A stretch of 42,092 bases of DNA from an uncultured Verrucomicrobiota bacterium (lineage in GTDB: Bacteria > Verrucomicrobiota > Verrucomicrobiia > Limisphaerales > UBA9464): positions 1-42,092 of the forward strand of contig CAILNN010000377.1 of assembly GCA_903835555.1 (NCBI GenBank), read 5' to 3'. The notes beneath the pieces are model-generated. The model searched no databases. It saw only the letters and a program-made list of their open reading frames with translations, and was not told the origin of the DNA. This document shows positions 8,500-17,107 of the stretch, piece after piece (within the stretch, counting starts at the first letter, position 1; each line of letters opens with the position of its first letter). The position numbers were made by a program, and so were the translations under genes.

Positions 8500-10392
8500 A
8501 TGAAAGAAGACATTGAGCAATTGGTCGCTGCTGGAACGATTTCCAGTCGGCATGTCGCGCCTTTATTGTCCTTGGTAGCGGCTGGCTACTGCCAGCACCG
8601 CAGTTGGGGCTTTGGTAGAATCAAGACGGTCGATGGAGCCGCAGGAAAGCTGATTGTCGACTTTAACCAGAAGCCAGGGCACCAATTGGAACTCCAATTC
8701 GCGGCGGAATCACTCAAGCCCATCTCTAAGGACCACATCCTCGCAAAAAAACACTCCGACATCGACGGATTGCGTAAACTAGCCGCTCTCCATCACTTGG
8801 AAGTGGTTAAGATTGTGCTCTTGAGTTTCGGAGGTAAGGCAACCGTCGATCAGGTTCAACAAGTCCTGGTTCCGGATGTGATTCAGTCAGACTGGAAGAA
8901 ATGGTGGGAATCGGCGCGGTCTGAGCTCAAGAAGGATGGTCATTTCCAACTGCCGGCCAAAAAGTCCGATCCCATTGTTTATCAGGTCCAAGAGACCTCT
9001 TTGGCCGATAGAATGAAAGCGGATTTCAAGCAGGCAAAGGGATTGAAAGCAAGGATCGGCGTTGCCGCAGAAGTGCTCCGCAGCGTCGAGGATTTGAAGG
9101 GAAGCCCCGTTGTTGCCGATGTCGTCGCTGCCTTGAACGCCGATATCGCCAGCCATCTGAATACGATGCCCGCACTCGCGTTGGAAGGTATCTTCATGCG
9201 GGATGACCTGCGCGAGGCATCAGGCCTTGCACCCCTGCCGGGGGAATTGGGTACGGAAGCAATCTGGTCAAAATCTCCGAAGCTGACCGACCTTTTTGAT
9301 GAAATTCCGGCAGCTAAACACCGCCGCACGCTTGAATCGTTCAAAGGATATTTCCAAGATTGGCCGGACCAGATGGTCCGGCTGTTGAGTGGGGTGGCTT
9401 CCAATGGAGTGGGTGCCAAGCTGGTTGGTGAGTGTGCCCGACTTTTGTTGCAAGAAAACCGTGGACAGCTTCTCAAAGATACTCTTGCACGCCTGATCAG
9501 CCGTCATGAAGCTGGAAGCGAACTCCTGCTCTGGTTCGGGAAGGAACGAACCGATTTTTTTGCGGATATCCTCGGACCTGAAGTGTTTCGGGCCATGCTC
9601 ACTTCCATTGAGCGTGACCAGTTCAATGAACGGAAGAGCAATCGCCTGCGCGATTTTATCCTCGAAGACCAGGAACTCCTGCCTGAGCTCATTCAGATGG
9701 CCGACGTCGAGGTCATCAAGGACTTGGTTCGCACCCTCCAGTTGAGCCCAAGTTTTGACGACATGGATAAGCGGTCTTTGCTCGCCCGTGTGGTTAAGCA
9801 GTACCCCATTGTCCAGAGTATGATTACCGGCGATACGGTGCGCCAGGACCATACCTTTCTGGTGAGTTGGCCCAGCCTCGAGCGGCGGAAGATTGAGTAT
9901 AAAGACCTGGTCGAGAAGCGTATCCCCGCCAACGTTCGAGATATTGCCTTGGCACGAAGCTACGGGGATTTACGGGAAAATCATGAGTATAAGGCCGCAA
10001 AAGAGATGCAAAAGGTCTTGAATCGTCAGAAACACGAACTGGAGCTGATGCTTTCTCGTGCGCGTGGAGTCGATTTTTCGACATCAAAATTTGATGTGGC
10101 CGGGCCCGGTACCCAGGTGACCGTCACCGATTTGGACACTGGCAAAGTGGAGGTCATTGCCCTCCTGGGCGCTTGGGATGGGGATCCCGATAGAAGCGTG
10201 ATTAATTACCTGACGCCCTTGGGACAATCCTTGATGAATAAACCGGCTGGTTCAGAAGTTGAATTCAAGACTGAAGGCGGCAAACGGAAGCTTCGAATTG
10301 ATGCCGTCGGGCCCGTCCCAACTCATTTGCTTCCGGTAGTGCCGGTTGAAGTCCCTTCATCTTCAGTAACCAGTGCCGCTACGACCGGGTAA
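8500..10392 (+). CDS. GreA/GreB-type transcript cleavage factor with long N-terminal extension
   Basis: GreA-type factors enter the RNA polymerase secondary channel and stimulate cleavage of backtracked RNA. The C-terminal part of this 630-residue protein is GreA-like: a coiled coil with ARSYGDLRENHEYKAAKEMQ (about 486-505), matching the GreA tip motif with its acidic Asp and Glu, followed by an FKBP-like domain (about 545-625). The first 460 or so residues are a separate helical, repeat-like region with no motif I can name beyond an N-terminal segment containing GYCQHRSWGFGRI. E. coli GreA has about 158 residues. Chlamydial GreA proteins have a comparable extended form, so this is likely a lineage trait and not a random fusion. 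The gene is divergent from rpsO and lacks a Shine-Dalgarno sequence. Confidence 0.85.
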   Translation: MKEDIEQLVAAGTISSRHVAPLLSLVAAGYCQHRSWGFGRIKTVDGAAGKLIVDFNQKPGHQLELQFAAESLKPISKDHILAKKHSDIDGLRKLAALHHLEVVKIVLLSFGGKATVDQVQQVLVPDVIQSDWKKWWESARSELKKDGHFQLPAKKSDPIVYQVQETSLADRMKADFKQAKGLKARIGVAAEVLRSVEDLKGSPVVADVVAALNADIASHLNTMPALALEGIFMRDDLREASGLAPLPGELGTEAIWSKSPKLTDLFDEIPAAKHRRTLESFKGYFQDWPDQMVRLLSGVASNGVGAKLVGECARLLLQENRGQLLKDTLARLISRHEAGSELLLWFGKERTDFFADILGPEVFRAMLTSIERDQFNERKSNRLRDFILEDQELLPELIQMADVEVIKDLVRTLQLSPSFDDMDKRSLLARVVKQYPIVQSMITGDTVRQDHTFLVSWPSLERRKIEYKDLVEKRIPANVRDIALARSYGDLRENHEYKAAKEMQKVLNRQKHELELMLSRARGVDFSTSKFDVAGPGTQVTVTDLDTGKVEVIALLGAWDGDPDRSVINYLTPLGQSLMNKPAGSEVEFKTEGGKRKLRIDAVGPVPTHLLPVVPVEVPSSSVTSAATTG

Positions 10393-10465
10393 GGGGGATA
10401 CCACCAAGCAAGTACACCCATCCATCATTTGATGGAGTGCCAGCCGGGGCTTGGGGCATCTGTAC

Positions 10466-10490
10466 CAAGCCATTTTGAAAACACGCCCTA
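10466..10490. repeat. Fragment of the palindromic MITE-like element (right end)
   Basis: The 25 bases match the right terminus of the full elements at 12127 and 21872, ending in CATTTTGAAAACACGCCCTA. Bases further left no longer align clearly, so this is a truncated or internally deleted copy between the two convergent genes. Confidence 0.7.
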
Positions 10491-10499
10491 TTGGACACC

Positions 10500-12008
10500 T
10501 CAATAGGCGTTTTCCCGGCGAAGAAAGGTCAACGCCATGATATAAAAATCGAGCACGGGCGTCCAGTTCTCTAGATAATATATATCGTATCTTACCCGTT
10601 CCATTAGGTCCGTATCACCCCGCAAGCCGTTGACTTGTGCCCATCCTGTAATCCCTGGTTTGCTCGCCAGCCGGGCGTTGTAGTGGGGAATGTCATGGCG
10701 AAAGCGGGCGATCAATTCCGGTCTTTCAGGCCGTGGTCCCACCAGGCTCATGTCGCCTTTCAGAACGTTCCAAAACTGGGGAACCTCGTCCAGGTTTAGA
10801 TTCCGCAGTGTCGCGCCAATCTTCAGACGCCGGTCATCGTTCTTCGTTGACCAGCCCACCGTCCCTTTTTCGGCGTCGAGCTTCATACTCCGTAGCTTAT
10901 AGATGCGGAAACTCCGTCCATTCCGCCCAGTGCGAACCTGACTGTAGAAAATCGAACCCGGCGATTCCCGATAGATCAGGATTCCACAGACGGCTATGAT
11001 AGGTACGGCGAGCATCAGACCCACAAATCCCCCGACAATGTCAATAGCCCGTTTGATGATCTGGTTTAGCGGCCGGTCCAAGGGAAGTCCGGAAACCCCC
11101 ATGATCGGCACCCCACTAATGGTCTCCAGGTGCAAGCCGGAGACAAGAATCTGGAAATACGAAGGTATAACCTTGAATTGGATCAACTCCCGTTCGCATA
11201 AATTACTCAACAGAATAATCTCATCATATGGCATGTCCGTATCTGCCAGGATGACAATGTGGATCAGTTCCTTTGCGATAACATTCGGAAGATTATTATA
11301 ATCTCCAAAACTGCGAACACCTGGCACCGCAGTCCCATCCTGGCTCTTGGCGGGGGAATCAATATAGCCAACGAGATTGTACGGATGTGATTTGTCGGAG
11401 TAGATACCCTCAAACAACCGGACGACATTCTTGTTCCAACCAATGATCAAGATATTTTGTCGGAGTCCTTGGGCCGCCGCTTCGTTCTGCAGCAGACGAT
11501 GGAAGAGGTTTCGCCAAAGTAAGACGGAGAAATTGACCGCCAGAAATGAGCAAACAACGTAAATACGTGAGACGTTGGGGTTAAACCGGACGACCTGGCT
11601 GATGGTGAAATAAACGAATAACCAAGTGCATGTTCCCGCTACAAATGTCCTCGAAACCTGCCTAAACCGGAGCAGATTGGTCCGCTGGTACAAACCCAGG
11701 TTCACCAGGGTTAGAAACAGGACGATGGCCCCCACGGCAATCAATTTCACGTAAGATTGAAGTGACACCGTGCCGCCGTCACCATTGCTCCACCAAGTCG
11801 ACTCGATCGGAATCAGGCCAGCTTGAAATCGCAGCCAAAAGCCCAGAACAAGGCCAAACACAATCATCGCAAAGTCACCCACCATGGCCAATGTCGATGC
11901 ACTATCAGCAAAAAGTTGCCGGGATCGTCCGTCGGATTGACTGGCAAGAAAACTGTCGCTTCTGTTGGTGGGCTTCAATGGCGTGGAGGTTGTCACGGAA
12001 TTCGTCAA
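10500..12008 (-). CDS. Polyprenyl-phosphate sugar-phosphate transferase (exopolysaccharide initiation)
   Basis: Enzymes of this WbaP/WcaJ-like family move a sugar-1-phosphate from a nucleotide sugar to undecaprenyl phosphate in the inner membrane, starting exopolysaccharide or O-antigen assembly. The 502-residue protein has several N-terminal membrane segments (about 40-190), a Rossmann-like central region beginning NILIIGWNKN, one further membrane segment (about 330-350), and the C-terminal catalytic domain with KLRSM, DEVPQFWNVLKGDMSLVGPRPERPE (as two adjoining motifs), KPGITGWAQVNGLRG and YDIYYLENW. The start is uncertain: TTG at 12008, GTG at 11996, or a later ATG just before the first membrane segment. 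No other capsule genes adjoin it. The sugar cannot be told from sequence. Confidence 0.92.
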   Translation of the reverse strand: MTNSVTTSTPLKPTNRSDSFLASQSDGRSRQLFADSASTLAMVGDFAMIVFGLVLGFWLRFQAGLIPIESTWWSNGDGGTVSLQSYVKLIAVGAIVLFLTLVNLGLYQRTNLLRFRQVSRTFVAGTCTWLFVYFTISQVVRFNPNVSRIYVVCSFLAVNFSVLLWRNLFHRLLQNEAAAQGLRQNILIIGWNKNVVRLFEGIYSDKSHPYNLVGYIDSPAKSQDGTAVPGVRSFGDYNNLPNVIAKELIHIVILADTDMPYDEIILLSNLCERELIQFKVIPSYFQILVSGLHLETISGVPIMGVSGLPLDRPLNQIIKRAIDIVGGFVGLMLAVPIIAVCGILIYRESPGSIFYSQVRTGRNGRSFRIYKLRSMKLDAEKGTVGWSTKNDDRRLKIGATLRNLNLDEVPQFWNVLKGDMSLVGPRPERPELIARFRHDIPHYNARLASKPGITGWAQVNGLRGDTDLMERVRYDIYYLENWTPVLDFYIMALTFLRRENAY

Positions 12009-12126
12009 AGTTTTCCCGGGCCAAAACTTTCAATTCAGTCCTGACCAAAAGTTATGCTTAGAAATATCAAGCTAGCGGACAAATGGCAAGCCAAGTTGCC
12101 AAGCTGAGCCTCTCGCGAGCTCTCAT

Positions 12127-12292
12127 TAGGCCGTGTTTTCAAAATGCATTTGCCTATCTGCTGGCCAAAACAGGCGGGGGCTTCGTTGCTCCCCGGTCAC
12201 GTATTTCGTCGCAATATGCTCCCTCGTCGCGCCTCGCCCCCGCCTGTTTTGGCTTGCGCATATAGACAAAGCCATTTTGAAAACGCAGCCTA
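12127..12292. mobile_element. Palindromic MITE-like element, copy 1
   Basis: The 166-bp element is bounded by TA on both sides and has long imperfect terminal inverted repeats (GGCCGTGTTTTCAAAATG at the left, CATTTTGAAAACGCAGCC at the right) extended by an inner perfect stem AACAGGCGGGGGC/GCCCCCGCCTGTT. It shares its whole layout with the copy at 21872-22034. It contains no gene; a minus-strand frame through it is an artefact. TA flanks fit a Tc1/IS630-like or IS427-like mover, which is an inference. Confidence 0.75.
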
Positions 12293-12332
12293 GTCCAGTC
12301 GGGCGTGGAGGCTCGCATTTCTCCTGCCGTCT

Positions 12333-13487
12333 TCAAATCTCATTTTCTTCCAGAAAGTCCTTTCCCCACCGATTCGCCAGCTCTGCCAACGCCCGGAATG
12401 CTGCCCGCCGCAGCGGTGGCAAATGCCCATGGTAGACGGCATTGTATTCAATAATCGGAAATCCACCCCGCCGCCGCTTGAAGTCACCCGCACCCGAACT
12501 GTAATTCAATAGCCATCGACGTTCCGCCAAACGCAGCAGTAGCATCGATACCAAGTGTCGGTAGAATCCGATTTCCGGAGGTAAATGAGTATCATATCCG
12601 ATAAACGGAGTGGAGGTCGTTGTTCCTGAGGTAAAACAGCCAAAAACCGCATCGAGTCGCCCCGAGTCATGGCGCAGCCCGCGGAATTCAAGCCATCGCT
12701 CGCGCCAAGCCTGTGATACAAAAGCTTCCGTATACTGGGGATTCAACCACGAATGCTTGTCCAAGTAGAGCAACCGATAAAGCTCAGTGATTCGCGGCAA
12801 GTCCTTCGGCTCAAACTGCTCGTGCTCGACAGTTGTATAGCCTCTAAGCTGGCCCAATGATTTGATGTCCCGCTTGACAGTGCTTTTTTGCAAAAAGTCC
12901 GGCTTCCGTCCGTCAAAAAAATAGATCTGCCGACTGGTAATGAGTTCGTATCCGTTGTCCTGAAAGGCCTGGGGTAATCCAGTGTCTTCCACTCCGTGGA
13001 TGTTTTTTACCAAAACAGCATGGTCGGGAAACGCGGATACCAAACGCTGGGTTACTTCGGATAGGTCAGAACCCATCTCCCGTTCATGAAGGTTGGTGGA
13101 AAAAAGCCAACTGCTCCATTGCACGACCCGGTCAGACCTGGCTACGCCCAACAATCCGTCCAATCCCACGAGTCCAATTCGCGCCATCTTCCGTTGGAAG
13201 GCATCCGGGATGAGGGAAAGTTCCGCCCTTGGGTATGTAACATACTGCGTATGAAGGGAGCATGGGTAGGAATTGTCGTCCCGATGGTCATTCACCGTCA
13301 ACGGCCAGATTCGTTTTCCCACCTGAATAATTCCCGGACTTGTCTTGAGATTCGATGCATAGGCCTTGGAACCATTCTGAAGCACGCCCCGCCAGTAGGC
13401 ATAGCGTGCCTCAGTCAGATGGGCCAATCGCGAGTTCGCCTCGGACCCGAAATGGATTTCCCCTGGCGCGGAATGAGGTTCAGGCAT
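12333..13487 (-). CDS. GNAT/FemAB-like acyltransferase-fold protein linked to the BtaA-like gene
   Basis: I recognise this 384-residue protein only at fold level. Its C-terminal half, from about 205, resembles GNAT/FemAB (BioF2-like) acyl or aminoacyl transferases, with an ITELYRLLY segment, a mid-region GYDTHLPPEIGFYRHL and the ending SSGAGDFKRRRGGFPIIEY. No signal peptide or membrane segment is seen, so it is probably cytoplasmic. Its start overlaps the end of the DUF3419/BtaA-like gene by 8 bases, which argues for a shared transcript and a linked job. If the neighbour makes a homoserine-modified lipid, this protein could acylate or otherwise modify the head group; that is inference. The alternative is an unrelated amide-forming transferase. 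Confidence 0.6.
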   Translation of the reverse strand: MPEPHSAPGEIHFGSEANSRLAHLTEARYAYWRGVLQNGSKAYASNLKTSPGIIQVGKRIWPLTVNDHRDDNSYPCSLHTQYVTYPRAELSLIPDAFQRKMARIGLVGLDGLLGVARSDRVVQWSSWLFSTNLHEREMGSDLSEVTQRLVSAFPDHAVLVKNIHGVEDTGLPQAFQDNGYELITSRQIYFFDGRKPDFLQKSTVKRDIKSLGQLRGYTTVEHEQFEPKDLPRITELYRLLYLDKHSWLNPQYTEAFVSQAWRERWLEFRGLRHDSGRLDAVFGCFTSGTTTSTPFIGYDTHLPPEIGFYRHLVSMLLLRLAERRWLLNYSSGAGDFKRRRGGFPIIEYNAVYHGHLPPLRRAAFRALAELANRWGKDFLEENEI

Positions 13488-14676
13488 CCAAGTGGGCGAT
13501 GTAGAAACTGCCGTAGGTGTGCACTCGATCCCGTCGATGGCAGTCGCTTGCTTTCGCGTAGTCGTAACGTACTAAATCACCGATTTTCGCCGTACGACCG
13601 TTCCTCCGGACCTGAATCGGGTCGACATAATCTACGTGGAACCCTCCGCTTCGCCAGAGTATCCGTGACCCGGCTCTGGCCTTATCCATTAAGACCTGCC
13701 ATTCGTCGGCCAACGCTTGGGGGTACTCGTGGCTTAGCCAGTCCATGTGATCCAATAAAACGAATCGTGAAAGAGTCCCGGGAAGAGAGCGCATGACGCT
13801 CGTCAAATCCCCCGTGTGCACCTGAATGCAGTCCACGAGCCCGCCTTTCAGCCGGTCAAAGTTCTCCCGAACTAGATAACCGGGACAACAGGTTGGTGAA
13901 TAGCGCCCAAAAAGATAAACGCGCCAAAAATAGTTGTCGGTAGTGGGCAATTGGGTGAAAACGGACTCGATGGAAGCTTCCATAAAGTCCGCTACCGTCT
14001 GGGATGTCGTCTTTTCTAGGTAGTCTCGCTGCGCTTTCGGAACGCCCAGCATACTCAACAAAACATCGGTTCGAAGCGCCCTCTTTAGCGCCGGATTCCA
14101 CAGCCGATCTTTGACCGAACCGAAGTAAATTTGGCGCTGATGCTCAAGCGACGTCGCGCTGAATAAACTCAAAGCGTCTGCATGCACCCGTGCCAACTTG
14201 AAATACTTCATCATCAAACGGGCAAACAGGCCCGTGGTGCCGTGATGATAGAAGGATGACTCCAATGTCCGACGAGAAAAGTAATGCTGGTGTGCGTCCC
14301 AATACTGCTGGGCGCTCGGGGAAAGCTCGGATCTCAACCGTTGAGTGTACCATCGGCGAAAATCCGGGTGGCCTCCGTCTCCAAAGAGGCTGAAAAACTC
14401 CTCAAATGTCAGTCGGCGAATTCCGGCTATCTTAAGCTCTAGTAGGGCATTCTGGCGGTAGTTCATGTCCACCGAATGGATGCGACGCGGGCCATCCAGC
14501 GCATAGTCCAGCGCATTGCACCCAGCGGAGGTAATCAACACGACATCATCATCGGGCCCCAATTCCATTACCTCTCTATCCAGGCGAGGATCTTCCCAGC
14601 ATGCGTTGTAAACAAGGTTTTTGCCGTGCGCCAAGGCAAAAACCCGTCGATTGGTCCACCGTGCAAGATTCTTCAT
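13480..14676 (-). CDS. DUF3419 family protein, BtaA-like (S-adenosylmethionine:diacylglycerol 3-amino-3-carboxypropyltransferase)
   Basis: BtaA transfers the 3-amino-3-carboxypropyl group of S-adenosylmethionine to diacylglycerol, the first step to the betaine lipid DGTS. The 398-residue protein is collinear with that family: LVYNACWEDPRLD (21-33), the SAM-binding motif SAGCNALDYALDGP (50-63), VDMNYRQNALLELK (69-82), FGRYSPTCCPGYL (about 253) and LLDHMDWL (about 307). No membrane segment is evident. The start at 14676 has only a weak GGAAA upstream. It overlaps the downstream GNAT-like gene and is divergent from a SAM methyltransferase 130 bases away. The family call is strong. Betaine-lipid synthesis itself is unproven, since DUF3419 members of other function may exist. 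Confidence 0.85.
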   Translation of the reverse strand: MKNLARWTNRRVFALAHGKNLVYNACWEDPRLDREVMELGPDDDVVLITSAGCNALDYALDGPRRIHSVDMNYRQNALLELKIAGIRRLTFEEFFSLFGDGGHPDFRRWYTQRLRSELSPSAQQYWDAHQHYFSRRTLESSFYHHGTTGLFARLMMKYFKLARVHADALSLFSATSLEHQRQIYFGSVKDRLWNPALKRALRTDVLLSMLGVPKAQRDYLEKTTSQTVADFMEASIESVFTQLPTTDNYFWRVYLFGRYSPTCCPGYLVRENFDRLKGGLVDCIQVHTGDLTSVMRSLPGTLSRFVLLDHMDWLSHEYPQALADEWQVLMDKARAGSRILWRSGGFHVDYVDPIQVRRNGRTAKIGDLVRYDYAKASDCHRRDRVHTYGSFYIAHLDA

Positions 14677-14806
14677 GAAATTTCCAGAGCCCGAGACGGT
14701 ACGACGTTCGTTCGCCGACTCCTGCTGACTCGGGCGATGCTAGGCCAAAGGCCGCCGTCGTTCCTGACGGATTCCGCACGGTGGAAACGAATGCGTCAAG
14801 GTTCGG

Positions 14807-15574
14807 ATGCGCCTTCAAGACGAAATGGGTCTTGCAACCGCAGGCTTCCGTTCAAAACCTGCTCCCAGAATGTCTCAAGCTCCTTCGCCCGGCAGAATCA
14901 ACCTCGCGCTCAAATACTCGCGGTTCGCCTGGCTGGCTCTTCGCCACGATGGCTGGGTAACCACCATCGGGAATCTCTGCTCCGAACTCGCCTTCGACCA
15001 CCATTACGGAACTCGGACTTGGCTGCCAAAAGACTTGGCCAGTCTCGAAACAACAGGGGGTTCACGAATGGACGGAGTCCAATACCAGGGGACCAACCCC
15101 CGTTTGGCGAGGAAACTCCTGCGATCTCTGCCATCGGATGCCAGGAATGCCTGGTTTATTGATTATGGTTGCGGAAAAGGGCGCGGATTACTGCTGGGAA
15201 TTGAAGCCGGATTCACCCGCCTGATCGGTGTGGAATTTGCTCCGGAACTGGCCAATCAGTGTCGGGCCAACTTGAAAATAGCGCGGCGTCTTCCCCCGAT
15301 CTCCTCGATTTCGGTTGTCGAAGGCGATGCCGCCTTGTTCCAGCCTCCCCCCGGCCCATTGATCGCTTTTCTTTACAACCCGTTCCGCGGCCAAACGCTT
15401 CAACGGGTTCTCCAACGACTAACCGCACACTCCCAAACTGACGGGCAAGCCGTTCAAATCGTCTATGTAAACCCCCAGGAAGTGGAGCAATTCACCCGCC
15501 TCGGCTGGAAAATGAAGAACCCAATCTTTTCTCGCGGTACGCTGGCAGGGGGAATTTGGGCCTTATCCCTTTGA
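14807..15574 (+). CDS. Class I SAM-dependent methyltransferase divergent from the BtaA-like gene
   Basis: The 255-residue protein has a Rossmann methyltransferase core from about 115: FIDYGCGKGRG (117-127) as SAM-binding motif I, IGVEFAPEL as the acidic-loop motif, and FLYNPFRG near 190 as motif IV. The upstream part (40-110) is a helical lead-in with RHDGWVTTIG and DHHYGTRTWLP. The start at 14807 has AAGG about six bases upstream, and ATG at 14870 is a second option. The DYGCGKGR form is common in methyltransferases of unknown substrate. Its divergence from the DUF3419 gene makes N-methylation of a lipid head group (a BtaB-like role) conceivable, but the sequence does not closely recall BtaB. 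Confidence 0.8.
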   Translation: MRLQDEMGLATAGFRSKPAPRMSQAPSPGRINLALKYSRFAWLALRHDGWVTTIGNLCSELAFDHHYGTRTWLPKDLASLETTGGSRMDGVQYQGTNPRLARKLLRSLPSDARNAWFIDYGCGKGRGLLLGIEAGFTRLIGVEFAPELANQCRANLKIARRLPPISSISVVEGDAALFQPPPGPLIAFLYNPFRGQTLQRVLQRLTAHSQTDGQAVQIVYVNPQEVEQFTRLGWKMKNPIFSRGTLAGGIWALSL

Positions 15575-15584
15575 CGGGCTCACT

Positions 15585-15631
15585 ACACCATTTGTGGGTA
15601 TGGTCTTTCCTCATACCCCAACTTATGGTGT
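15585..15631 (+). terminator. Strong bipartite hairpin, candidate terminator after the methyltransferase
   Basis: Eleven bases past the stop, an outer stem ACACCAT/ATGGTGT encloses TTG/CAA and an inner stem GGGTATG/CATACCC. The outer arm is followed by TTTGAAGCATTTTT, a weak T-rich tail. It could end the methyltransferase transcript or sit in the leader of the PIN-PhoH gene 97 bases further on. Confidence 0.5.
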
Positions 15632-15727
15632 TTGAAGCATTTTTCGCTTGTTCATCCGGTGGCCTAGGCGCATGTTTTTCTCGTGATTGACCATGTTTCT
15701 CCTCTCCCCGAAACCTCTGCTCCCCGC

Positions 15728-17107
15728 ATGAATCACGTCCCCAAAGTCTCTTCTGCGAATACTCGCCGGGCGGGAACAAAGGCTTCTAAAGCTAAAAACT
15801 TCGTTCTGGATACCAATGTGCTCCTCCATGACCCAGACGCTTTACTGAATTTCGATGATAACCATGTCCTCCTGCCCATCGAAGTGCTCGAAGAGATCGA
15901 CAAATTTAAGCGCGAAACCAGCGAACGTGGACAAAATGCCCGGTCCGTCAGTCGCCTGCTTGATTTACAGCGTGCTCGCGGTTCGCTCAGTCGCGGAGTA
16001 ACATTGGAATCCGGTGGAACCCTCCGGATTCTATTCGGTGGGTCTGAAGCCGATGAGGCGCTTCCAGAAGGTGCTCCCCGGTTGGCTCCTTCGGTGGATA
16101 ATCGTATTCTCGCGCATGCTCTCCGCGTCAGACAGGCCTATCCGAAGACACCGACTATCCTGGTAACCAAAGACATTAATCTCCGACTTAAGGCCGACGT
16201 GTATGGCCTGGCGGCCGAAGACTATGAGACCGACCGGGTTAACCTGAAGGACCTGTACACCGGAATGTTCGATCTCGCGGTGCCCGCCAGTCAGATTTCC
16301 GAATTCCGATCCCGCGGTGAACTGCCCTTGCCCAGCAACCATCGCCGATCCCCGAACGAATACTGCACCGTCGCCTCTGATTCTGAACCCAAGCGCACGA
16401 TGCTAGGGCGAGTCGATTCAACCGCCCAAAAGCTCCTCTTGTTGCACGATTGCCAAAACGTCTGGGGAATCAAACCTCGCAACCGTGAACAACATTTCGC
16501 CCTGGATGCTCTGCTAGATGAGCGAATCCGGTTGGTGACGCTCATGGGCAAAGCCGGAACCGGCAAAACGCTGTTGGCCCTCGCGGCGGGTCTTAAGCGG
16601 ACGGTCAATGACCGGGAATTTCGCCGCTTGATCGTGGCCCGTCCCACTATTTCCATGGGCAAGGAACTGGGATTCCTGCCCGGATCATTGGAGGAAAAGC
16701 TCTCTCCTTGGATGCAGCCCATCCACGATGCTCTGGAGTTGCTCGGGGACCTGAACATGGGGCAGGAATCCCGTCGTTCTGGCGATTTGCTGAAAACCGG
16801 CGTCATCGTTGTCGAAGCCCTGAGTTACATCCGCGGACGTAGCATCGCCAATCAATTCATGATTGTCGATGAAGCCCAAAACCTGACGCCGTTGGAGGCT
16901 AAGACCATTCTGACCCGCGTGGGGCAGGGGACCAAGATCGTACTGACGGGCGATCCTTACCAAATCGATAATCCCTACGTCGATGCCGCCAGCAATGGCT
17001 TCAGCTATGTGGCCAATCGTTTTCGCGATCAACCCATTGCCGCTCACATTGAGCTGTCCCGCGGTGAACGAAGTGAACTGGCGGAAGTCTCCGCCAATAT
17101 CCTTTGA
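15728..17107 (+). CDS. PIN domain-PhoH ATPase fusion (PhoH2/YlaK type)
   Basis: PhoH2-type proteins join a PIN ribonuclease domain to a PhoH ATPase, and studied members couple RNA cleavage with unwinding. Counted from the ATG at 15728, the PIN domain starts with FVLDTNVLLHDP (about 25) and has further acidic positions in LEEIDKF and VTKDINLRLKA. The ATPase domain has Walker A GKAGTGKT (about 274) and Walker B FMIVDEAQN (about 377), then LTGDPYQID. The length of 459 residues is normal. A GTG at 15683 would add 15 residues; neither start has a Shine-Dalgarno sequence. The stop overlaps the start of the RlmI-like gene, so the two probably form an operon with an RNA theme. Confidence 0.93.
   Translation: MNHVPKVSSANTRRAGTKASKAKNFVLDTNVLLHDPDALLNFDDNHVLLPIEVLEEIDKFKRETSERGQNARSVSRLLDLQRARGSLSRGVTLESGGTLRILFGGSEADEALPEGAPRLAPSVDNRILAHALRVRQAYPKTPTILVTKDINLRLKADVYGLAAEDYETDRVNLKDLYTGMFDLAVPASQISEFRSRGELPLPSNHRRSPNEYCTVASDSEPKRTMLGRVDSTAQKLLLLHDCQNVWGIKPRNREQHFALDALLDERIRLVTLMGKAGTGKTLLALAAGLKRTVNDREFRRLIVARPTISMGKELGFLPGSLEEKLSPWMQPIHDALELLGDLNMGQESRRSGDLLKTGVIVVEALSYIRGRSIANQFMIVDEAQNLTPLEAKTILTRVGQGTKIVLTGDPYQIDNPYVDAASNGFSYVANRFRDQPIAAHIELSRGERSELAEVSANIL

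Noticed and set aside
12154..12336. Minus-strand frame of 60 codons, similar to another at 21899-22081
   Set aside because: The similarity between the two peptides comes only from the shared palindromic element; conserved positions follow the hairpin and not codons.
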